A stretch of 7,788 bases of DNA from CAYYJM01 sp964471755 (GTDB lineage Bacteria; Planctomycetota; Planctomycetia; Gemmatales; Gemmataceae): positions 1-7,788 of the forward strand of contig CAYYJM010000283.1 in assembly GCA_964471755.1 (NCBI GenBank). The letters are read 5' to 3'. The notes beneath the pieces were generated by a model. The model saw only the letters and a list, made by a program, of their open reading frames with translations. It was not told the DNA's origin and searched no databases. Of the stretch, positions 1 to 6,277 are shown piece by piece (position 1 is the stretch's first letter; the number at the start of each line of letters is the position of its first letter). Position numbers and translations under genes: made by a program.

Positions 1-3000
1 TCGTCAGTGGCCTGGCCGTTGGCTTCGGCGGCGTCTGGGTCGGAGCGGCACCGGAGTTCCTGTTCATCCCGGTCAAGCCGGGCGAGGACAAACCGGCCGG
101 CCCAGCGAAGGTCCTGCTCGACGGCTGGGGCTATCAGGACACGCACGAGACGCTCAACACCTTCGTCTGGGGCCCGGACGGCTGGCTCTACGGCTGTCAT
201 GGCGTGTTCACCCACTCGAAGGTCGGCACGCCGGGTACGCCGGACGCCCAGCGTCAGCGGCTCAACGCCGGCATCTGGCGATACCATCCGACCCGGCACG
301 ACTTCGAGGTCTTTGCCCACGGCACGAGTAATCCCTGGGGCCTCGACTTCGACGCTCACGGCCAGGCGTTCGTCGAGGCGTGCGTCATTCCGCACAACTG
401 GCACATCATCCAGGGAGCCCGCTATCAGCGGCAGGCCGGCTCGCACTTCAACCCGTACACCTACGCCGACATCCCGACCATCGCGAAGCATCGCCACTAC
501 GTCGGAGCGACGCCGCACAGCGGCAACAATCGCTCCGACAGTGCCGGCGGCGGCCATGCCCATGCCGGCACGATGATCTACCTCGGCGGCTCCTGGCCGG
601 CCGAGTATCGCGGCCAGATGTTCATGGGCAACATCCACGGCCATCGACTGAACATCGACACGCTGACATCCAGGGGCTCCGGCTTCGAGGCCGATCGACA
701 TCCCGATTTCTTGCTGACACATGATCGTCATTCGCTGCTCATCAATCTGATGTACGGCCCGGACGGCAACGTCTTCGTCATCGACTGGTACGATCGGCAA
801 TCGTGCCACAACGGCACGCCGGAAGTCTGGGACCGGTCGAGCGGCCGGATCTACAAGATCAGTCACAGGGACGCGAAGCCGGTCACTGGCATCGACCTGG
901 CAGCGCGGTCGGATGCCGAGCTGGTCGAGTATCAGAAGCACGCCAATGAGTGGTACGTCCGGCACGCCCGGCGGTTGCTCCAGGAACGAGCGGCCCGGAA
1001 GGAACTGAAGTCGGACACCCGGACGAAGCTGGCGGCGCTCGCGTTCGGTGACAGTGCGGAGTCACTCCGTCTGCGCGGACTGTGGGCGCTGCACGTCACC
1101 GGCGGCCTGGATTCGCGTCAGGTCGAGAGCGGCCTGGTGTCGTCGAGTCCGGCGATCCGGGCCTGGACGATTCAGTCGGCGCTGGAAGACGGTCAGGCCG
1201 ACGCGGCGCTGCTCCAGCGTCTGGCCGATCTCGCTGCCAGGGACTCGTCACCGGTCGTCCGGTTGTACCTCGCCAGCGGCTTGCAGCGACTGCCACCCGG
1301 CGAGCGCTGGGCCATCGCGGCGAACCTGCTCGCTCACGCCGAGGACGCGGGCGATCACAACCTGCCGCTGCTCTACTGGTACGCGGTCGAGCCGCTGGCA
1401 GCCATCGATGCGAGCCGCGCGTTGACGCTGGCCCTGGAGGCGAAGGTGCCGCCGGTGGCGGAGTTCATGGCCCGGCGTGTCGCGGCCCTGGGAACGCCCG
1501 AGGCGATCGATACGCTCGTCGGAGCCGTGGCTCAGGCGACGACGCCGACCCGGCAGGCGTCTCTGCTCCGGAACATTCAGGAAGGGCTCCGGGGACGAAC
1601 CCGGGTGGCGATGCCGAAGACGTGGCCGGCCGCGTTCGACGCTCTGATGAAGAGCGACAGTGGCGAACTGAAGGCTCAGGCGACCGCCCTGGCGACGACG
1701 TTCGGCGACGCGCGAGCCTTCGCCGAGTTACGCCGCGTGGCCGAACAGGGCAAGGATCTGTCCCGCCGACAGGAGGCGATCGAGGCTCTGCTGTCGGCAC
1801 GCGATCCGCAGTTGCCGCCGATTCTGCAACGTCTCGTCGGCGACCCGGCGCTGCGTGGCCCGGCCCTGCGCGGCCTGGCGATCTACGACGATCCGAAGAC
1901 GCCCGGCGTGATCCTGGCCGCATATGCCAGTCTGCCGCCGGCCGAGAAGCGTGACGCCCTGGCGACACTCGCCTCGCGTGTGTCCTACGGCAAGGCCCTG
2001 CTCGACGCCCTGGCAGCGAAGAAGTTCGCGGTGGCCGACGTTCCGGCCGAGACGGTGCGACAGTTGCGCAACCTGAACGATGCCGACCTGACGAAGCGCC
2101 TGGCCGACCTGTGGGGCCAGGTTCGCGTCACGCCGGCCGAGCGAGCGCGGGTCATCGCCGGCTGGCGGACGAAACTGAGTGCGGTGCCGCCGAAACCGGA
2201 TCTGCCCCGGGGCCGGGCGGTGTTTCACAAGGTGTGCGCGCAGTGTCACCAACTCTACGGCGTCGGCGGCAAGGTCGGGCCAGACATCACCGGTTCCAAC
2301 CGGACCAACCTCGAATATCTGCTGGAGAACGTCTTTGACCCCAGCGCCGTCATCCCGAAGGACTACGCGATGACGCAACTGACGCTCAAGAATGGTCGGG
2401 TCATCACCGGCATCGTCAAGGCCGAGACGCCGGTCGCGCTGACGGTGGTCACGGCGAACGAAACGCTGACCATCCCGTCCGGCGAGGTGGACGAGCGAAC
2501 GGCCAGTAACCTGTCGATGATGCCGGACGACCTGACGAAAACGCTGACCGAGGCGGACCTGAAGGCCCTGTTCGCGTACCTGCGACATCCGTCGCAGGTG
2601 GCCCTGCGAGCGACGGCGGACAACGTCAAGGACTTCTTCAACGGCAAGGATCTCACCGGCTGGGATGGCGACCCAGCCCTGTGGAAGGTCGAGGACGGCG
2701 AGATCATCGGCCGTTCGCCGGGGTTGAAGAGGAACGAGTTCCTGAAGAGTCAGATGCTGGCTCGTGACTTCCGATTGTCAGTCCAGGTAAAACTGTCGCC
2801 CGATGCCGGGAACAGCGGCTTCCAGTTTCGGAGCCAGCCGCTCCCGAATGGCGAGATGAAGGGACCGCAGGCCGATGCCGGAGTGGGCTGGTGGGGCAAG
2901 CTCTACGAGGAGAGCGGTCGGGGCCTGCTGTGGGACAAATCCGGCGAGAAGCACGTCAAGCCGGGGGAGTGGAACGTCTACGTCATCGAGGCCCGTGGGT

Positions 3001-3155
3001 CGGCCATCAAGACGTGGATCAACGGCCAGTTGTGCGTGGATCTGACCGACGGGCAGGTGGCCCGCGAGGGGATCTTCGGATTGCAACTCCACAGCGGCGG
3101 AGCGTTCGAGGTACGATTCAGGGAGCTAAAGCTGGAAGTGTTGAGCGAGCGATGA
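1..3155 (+). CDS. PVC-type heme-binding dehydrogenase-like protein with C-terminal DUF1080 domain (5' partial)
   Basis: The frame is open from the left edge (first full codon at base 3, counted as residue 1), so the start lies outside the window; the family usually has a signal peptide and more propeller blades upstream. 1050 residues are visible. Residues 1 to about 287 resemble the TIGR02604 membrane-bound dehydrogenase/PQQ-sugar-dehydrogenase-like propeller, with GYQDTHETLNTFVWGPDGWL, GTSNPWGLDF and YGPDGNVFVIDWYD. Residues about 300-730 are Ala/Leu-rich helical repeats of HEAT type. Residues about 735-870 are a TIGR02603 cytochrome c domain: CAQCH at 745-749 would bind heme covalently, and Met839 or Met840 (SMMPDD) is a candidate axial ligand. 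Residues 877-1050 are DUF1080 (PF06439, named 3-keto-disaccharide hydrolase), with NSGFQFRS near 937 and WWGKLYEE at 963-970. The protein is probably periplasmic or surface-exposed and redox-active. Substrate and true catalysis are unknown. It is the first visible gene of an apparent three-gene unit. Confidence 0.9.
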   Translation, partial: VSGLAVGFGGVWVGAAPEFLFIPVKPGEDKPAGPAKVLLDGWGYQDTHETLNTFVWGPDGWLYGCHGVFTHSKVGTPGTPDAQRQRLNAGIWRYHPTRHDFEVFAHGTSNPWGLDFDAHGQAFVEACVIPHNWHIIQGARYQRQAGSHFNPYTYADIPTIAKHRHYVGATPHSGNNRSDSAGGGHAHAGTMIYLGGSWPAEYRGQMFMGNIHGHRLNIDTLTSRGSGFEADRHPDFLLTHDRHSLLINLMYGPDGNVFVIDWYDRQSCHNGTPEVWDRSSGRIYKISHRDAKPVTGIDLAARSDAELVEYQKHANEWYVRHARRLLQERAARKELKSDTRTKLAALAFGDSAESLRLRGLWALHVTGGLDSRQVESGLVSSSPAIRAWTIQSALEDGQADAALLQRLADLAARDSSPVVRLYLASGLQRLPPGERWAIAANLLAHAEDAGDHNLPLLYWYAVEPLAAIDASRALTLALEAKVPPVAEFMARRVAALGTPEAIDTLVGAVAQATTPTRQASLLRNIQEGLRGRTRVAMPKTWPAAFDALMKSDSGELKAQATALATTFGDARAFAELRRVAEQGKDLSRRQEAIEALLSARDPQLPPILQRLVGDPALRGPALRGLAIYDDPKTPGVILAAYASLPPAEKRDALATLASRVSYGKALLDALAAKKFAVADVPAETVRQLRNLNDADLTKRLADLWGQVRVTPAERARVIAGWRTKLSAVPPKPDLPRGRAVFHKVCAQCHQLYGVGGKVGPDITGSNRTNLEYLLENVFDPSAVIPKDYAMTQLTLKNGRVITGIVKAETPVALTVVTANETLTIPSGEVDERTASNLSMMPDDLTKTLTEADLKALFAYLRHPSQVALRATADNVKDFFNGKDLTGWDGDPALWKVEDGEIIGRSPGLKRNEFLKSQMLARDFRLSVQVKLSPDAGNSGFQFRSQPLPNGEMKGPQADAGVGWWGKLYEESGRGLLWDKSGEKHVKPGEWNVYVIEARGSAIKTWINGQLCVDLTDGQVAREGIFGLQLHSGGAFEVRFRELKLEVLSER

Positions 3156-3158
3156 CCA

Positions 3159-3201
3159 GGCGAGCCCCCGGCGAAAGCCGGGGGAGTTTCCAGACGGCGA
3201 C
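3159..3201 (+). repeat. Palindromic repeat copy A (tandem unit 1)
   Basis: This is a 43-base unit beginning GGCGAG. The stem is CCCCCGGC (3165-3172), the loop GAAA (3173-3176) and the return stem GCCGGGGG (3177-3184), followed by AGTTTCCAGACGGCGAC. In RNA the C(GAAA)G loop is a GNRA tetraloop, which is known to be very stable. The unit starts three bases after the stop of the upstream gene. It matches copy B at 41 of 43 positions. Confidence 0.9.
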
Positions 3202-3202
3202 G

Positions 3203-3245
3203 GGCGAGCCCCCGGCGACAGCCGGGGGAGTTACCAGACGGCGAC
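3203..3245 (+). repeat. Palindromic repeat copy B (tandem unit 2)
   Basis: Direct repeat of copy A with a 44-base period (one G, position 3202, between them). The stem halves at 3209-3216 and 3221-3228 are identical to copy A. Only two bases differ: the third loop base (GACA at 3217-3220 instead of GAAA) and one linker base (3233 A against 3189 T). Both changes lie outside the stem, so the paired part is the conserved part. Confidence 0.9.
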
Positions 3246-3273
3246 CTCCCCCGGCTTTCGCCGGGGGCTCGCC
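3246..3273 (-). repeat. Palindromic repeat copy C (inverted, core only)
   Basis: Read on the minus strand this is identical over 28 bases to the core of copy A (GGCGAG, 8-base stem, GAAA loop, stem, AG). On the plus strand the stems are 3248-3255 and 3260-3267 around a TTTC loop. It directly abuts the linker of copy B and lacks a linker of its own on the matching side. It ends one base before the ribosome binding site of the next gene. Confidence 0.9.
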
Positions 3274-3287
3274 AGGGAGTGAACATG
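3274..3287 (+). promoter_or_regulatory. Ribosome binding site deciding the ATG start at 3285
   Basis: AGGGAG at 3274-3279 lies five bases before ATG 3285, a suitable Shine-Dalgarno distance. The in-frame GTG at 3279 overlaps this same AGGGAG and would have no spacing from it, so ATG 3285 is the better start. The site sits immediately after inverted repeat copy C, so folding of the repeats could affect ribosome access. Confidence 0.6.
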
Positions 3288-6269
3288 CATCTGGCCTCGC
3301 TACTGCTGATCATCACGACGACCGCCCCGGCCGCAGATCCGGCCCGCGACGCCGTCCCGCTCCTGCGCCGGGCGTGCATCGAGTGCCACGGCCCCGACAA
3401 GCAGCGCGGCGGCCTCCGCCTTGACTCCCGGTCGGCCCTGCTCCAGGGCGGCGACAACGGTCCCGCCATCGCCTTGAAGCAACCCGATGAGAGCGAACTA
3501 CTCCGTCGAGTGCTGCTCGCCAAAAGTGAACCCGGCGTCATGCCAGCACGCGGCGAGACGTTGACCAGGGAGCAGATCGCGACCCTCCGGGCCTGGATCG
3601 CCGCCGGGGTTCCCTGGCCCGATGATTCCGGACAAACCCACTGGGCGTACGTCGCGCCGAAACGACCGGTGCCGCCGGCCGTGCCCGGTTACACGATCCA
3701 CAACCCAATCGATGCGTTCGTGGCGGCCCGGTTGCGGCGTGAGAAATTGTCGCAATCGCCAATCGCTGCCCGGGAGGTTCTGATCCGACGCGTCACGCTG
3801 GACCTTATCGGTCTGACACCGACGCCAGCGGAGGTGGAAACCTTCGTCAACGATCCGCGACCGGATGCGTACGAGCGAGTCGTCGAGCGGTTGCTCGGTT
3901 CGTCGCAATTCGGCGTTCGCTGGGCCAGGCCGTGGCTCGACGCAGCTCGCTACGCCGACTCGCACGGCTTCCAGCGCGACGACCTGCGCGACCTCTGGCC
4001 GTACCGCGACTGGGTCGTCAACGCCTTCAACGCCGACCTGCCGTTTGATCGATTCACGATCGAGCAACTCGCTGGCGATCTGCTCCCCAATCCAACACAA
4101 AACCAACGGATCGCGACGGGATTCAATCGCTCGGCACCAACCAACGTCGAGGCCGGTTCCGATCCAGAAGACACACGTACGAGCCAGGTATTCGACCGAA
4201 TCAACACGCTCGGCACCGTCTGGCTTGGCACGACGTTGGAATGCTGTCAGTGCCACGACCACAAGTACGATCCGTTCACGACGAAGGAATACTATCGCCT
4301 GTTCGCGTTCTTCAACAGCACGGCGATCGAAGCCGATCGGTCGAATCCGAAAGTGCCCGGCTCGATCCGCTTTCTCGGACCAACGCTGGAATTCACCGAT
4401 CCAGCGACGGAATCCGTACGACAGAAATGGGTGCAGCAAGCCAACGCCCTGCGCAAGAAACGCACCGAGTATCTGGCCCGTGAATACCAACGTGATCCGG
4501 AGTGGGAGGCGATGCTTCTCAAGCGAGCAACCACCGCTCCACGCGAGGTACTGCTCGACGTGACCGACTTCGCTTCCCTGGGCGGAGCGACGCACGAAAT
4601 CCTCGACGATGGCTCCGTCCTGCTCAGTGGCGATCCGCCGGATACCGACACCTACACCGTCACCGTCAAGACGAAGTTGACCGACATCCGGGCGATCAAG
4701 TTGGAGGCCCTGACGCACCCGTCACTGCCGGGGACCGGGCCGGGACGCGGAGATGCGAAGCGGACGAACTTCGTCCTCCAGACGTTCGCGGCGACGGCCG
4801 CTCCGACGGTCGGCGGCAAGGCCACCCCGGTCACGTTCAGCAGGGCCCGGGCCGACTTCGCACAGGCGAAGTTCCCGGCGAACGGAGCCATCGACACCAA
4901 CCCGAAATCGGCCTGGGCCATCGGTCCGAAGTTCAAGCAACCGCACTGGGCGGTCTTCGAGACGAGCAAACCCCTCGGCTTCGACGAGGGCACGACACTG
5001 ACCTTCACCCTGGTGCAGAACTTCGGTTCCGCCCGGACCCTAGGCCGACTGCGCCTGTCGGCCATCACCGGCAACGTCGGAACCGAGTCGCTCCCGACAG
5101 CGGTCGTCCAGGCGATCCAGACGCCGGCCGAAAAACGCACCCCAGCCCAGAACCAGACTCTGCGTGACTATCGAGCGTCACTCGATCCGGAAGTGAAACG
5201 ATACGATGCCGAACTGCGCAAGATCGATGACGCCCTCGCGGATCTGAAACCGATCTCGACGCTCATCCTGCGCGAACTGGATCGGCCGCGAACGACGCAC
5301 GTCCTGAAGCGTGGCGACTTCCACACGCCGGGCGAGGCAGTCACACCGGGGACGCCCCGCGTTCTGCCGCCGTTGCCGGTCGGCGAGAAGGTCAATCGGC
5401 TCGATCTGGCTCGCTGGCTCGTCGCGCCGAATAACCCACTGACCGCCCGCGTCACGGTCAATCGACTCTGGGCCGAATTGTTCGGACTGGGCCTGGTCCA
5501 GACACCGGAGGACTTTGGCGTCAAGGGCGAACGGCCGACACATCCGGACCTGCTCGACTGGCTGGCCGTCGAGTTTCGCGAAGGCGACTGGTCGGTGAAG
5601 CGACTCCTGCGGACCATCGTACTGTCAGCGACGTATCAGCAGTCGTCGCGGGTGACGCCGGAATTGCTGGAACGAGATGACAGGAACCTGTTGCTCGCGC
5701 GTGGACCACGCTTCCGACTCAGCGCCGAGGCGATTCGTGACAATGCCCTGTCCATCGCCGGTCTCCTGAGTCTGAACCAGGGTGGACCGCCGATCCGGCC
5801 GCCGCAACCGGACGGCCTCTGGGTCAAGGTCGGCGGTCAGCGCTACGACTACGTCGTCAGCCCGGGCCCGGAGAAGTATCGTCGCGGCCTCTACGTCGTC
5901 TGGAAGCGGGCGGCTCCCTATCCGAGTTTCATGAACTTCGACACGACCAACCGCATGGCCTGCCGGGTGCAGCGAGCGCGGACGAACACGCCACTCCAGG
6001 CGCTGACACTGCTCAACGATCCGGTCCACGTCGGAGCCGCCCAGGCGTTCGCGCGGCGCGTCCTGGCCGAGACACCGGACGCGACCACTGACACGCGATT
6101 GACACACGCCTTTCGCCTGGCCGTTGTCCGGTCGCCGCGAACGGAGGAACTGGCCATCCTGCGAACACTGTTCGACGCCGAGAAGGCGACCCGTAAGACG
6201 GATCTCGCGGCCTGGTACGCCGTCTGCACGGCGATTCTGAACCTGGACGAGACGATCACCAAGGGCTGA
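3285..6269 (+). CDS. PSCyt1-DUF1549-DUF1553 secreted cytochrome-like protein
   Basis: 994 residues from ATG 3285, chosen for its AGGGAG site; GTG 3279 would add two residues. The N-terminus MHLASLLLIITTTAPAADP looks like a short signal peptide with little positive charge. Residues about 25-112 form the planctomycete cytochrome C domain PSCyt1 (PF07635), with CIECHGPD at 31-38 giving the CxxCH heme motif and a closing WIAAGVPWP at 104-112. DUF1549 (PF07583) covers about 140-347 and ends in CCQCHDHKYDPF at 320-331, a second possible CxxCH. Residues about 425-597 are a beta-rich insert ending GRLRLSAITG, resembling discoidin/carbohydrate-binding-like modules found in this family. DUF1553 (PF07587) covers about 704-965, with NRLDLARWLV and TNTPLQALTLLNDP at 900-913. 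Length is normal for the family. It lies five bases before the DUF1501 gene, its usual partner. The function of these families is not established; a c-type cytochrome acting outside the cytoplasm is inferred. Confidence 0.93.
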   Translation: MHLASLLLIITTTAPAADPARDAVPLLRRACIECHGPDKQRGGLRLDSRSALLQGGDNGPAIALKQPDESELLRRVLLAKSEPGVMPARGETLTREQIATLRAWIAAGVPWPDDSGQTHWAYVAPKRPVPPAVPGYTIHNPIDAFVAARLRREKLSQSPIAAREVLIRRVTLDLIGLTPTPAEVETFVNDPRPDAYERVVERLLGSSQFGVRWARPWLDAARYADSHGFQRDDLRDLWPYRDWVVNAFNADLPFDRFTIEQLAGDLLPNPTQNQRIATGFNRSAPTNVEAGSDPEDTRTSQVFDRINTLGTVWLGTTLECCQCHDHKYDPFTTKEYYRLFAFFNSTAIEADRSNPKVPGSIRFLGPTLEFTDPATESVRQKWVQQANALRKKRTEYLAREYQRDPEWEAMLLKRATTAPREVLLDVTDFASLGGATHEILDDGSVLLSGDPPDTDTYTVTVKTKLTDIRAIKLEALTHPSLPGTGPGRGDAKRTNFVLQTFAATAAPTVGGKATPVTFSRARADFAQAKFPANGAIDTNPKSAWAIGPKFKQPHWAVFETSKPLGFDEGTTLTFTLVQNFGSARTLGRLRLSAITGNVGTESLPTAVVQAIQTPAEKRTPAQNQTLRDYRASLDPEVKRYDAELRKIDDALADLKPISTLILRELDRPRTTHVLKRGDFHTPGEAVTPGTPRVLPPLPVGEKVNRLDLARWLVAPNNPLTARVTVNRLWAELFGLGLVQTPEDFGVKGERPTHPDLLDWLAVEFREGDWSVKRLLRTIVLSATYQQSSRVTPELLERDDRNLLLARGPRFRLSAEAIRDNALSIAGLLSLNQGGPPIRPPQPDGLWVKVGGQRYDYVVSPGPEKYRRGLYVVWKRAAPYPSFMNFDTTNRMACRVQRARTNTPLQALTLLNDPVHVGAAQAFARRVLAETPDATTDTRLTHAFRLAVVRSPRTEELAILRTLFDAEKATRKTDLAAWYAVCTAILNLDETITKG

Positions 6270-6277
6270 TTCCGATG
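6261..6277 (+). promoter_or_regulatory. Probable ribosome binding site and coupled start of the DUF1501 gene
   Basis: AAGGG at 6261-6265 lies nine bases before ATG 6275. It falls inside the last codons of the upstream gene, whose TGA is 6267-6269. The five-base gap between stop and start implies co-transcription and probably translational coupling. Confidence 0.5.

Larger units (their letters stand above)
3156..3276. repeat. Composite palindromic repeat cluster filling the intergenic gap
   Basis: Nearly the whole interval between the first stop codon (3153-3155) and the next gene's ribosome binding site consists of three copies of one G+C-rich palindromic unit. The order is copy A, an 11-15 base linker, copy B, the same linker, then copy C inverted. 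Each copy can fold alone into an 8-bp hairpin. Alternatively B (3203-3230) can pair with C (3246-3273) over 28 positions with one mismatch and a 15-base loop, or A with C over 28 perfect positions, extendable to 3156-3276 with one A/A mismatch. No T-tract follows any stem, so it is not a canonical intrinsic terminator. The best description is a REP-like intergenic element that may stabilise or partially terminate the polycistronic mRNA; that role is inference. Confidence 0.85.

Noticed and set aside
7..576. Plus-strand open frame of 189 codons at the left edge
   Set aside because: The product is almost entirely Ser/Arg/Thr/Pro and overlaps the propeller-coding frame that is open from base 3 with clear family motifs.
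1..860. Firm call of a PQQ-dependent glucose dehydrogenase
   Set aside because: The N-terminal part is missing and I cannot identify the PQQ, calcium or catalytic His set with confidence; only a propeller of that general type is supported.
1728..2588. Minus-strand open frame of 286 codons opposite the cytochrome c domain
   Set aside because: It is antisense to the CxxCH and TIGR02603 segment; the product is Arg/Gln-rich and low in structure, typical of a shadow frame.
3165..3189. Rho-independent terminator after the first gene
   Set aside because: The stem is strong, but only three T follow it after AG; there is no U-tract after any copy, and the downstream genes lack any other visible promoter.
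3159..3273. CRISPR array
   Set aside because: There are only two direct copies separated by a single base, with the third copy inverted; no unique spacers and no cas genes are present.
3159..3273. Insertion sequence or MITE
   Set aside because: There is no transposase, no target-site duplication flanking the cluster that I can see, and the units are small separate palindromes rather than one element with terminal repeats.
3279..3281. GTG start for the PSCyt1 gene
   Set aside because: The GTG overlaps the AGGGAG ribosome binding site, leaving no spacing; ATG 3285 has proper spacing and gives the same signal peptide.
3498..4718. Long minus-strand open frame of 406 codons opposite the DUF1549 region
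   Set aside because: It lies wholly antisense to a well-supported gene with conserved motifs. In G+C-rich DNA, long antisense frames arise from codon bias, and its translation shows no recognisable domain.
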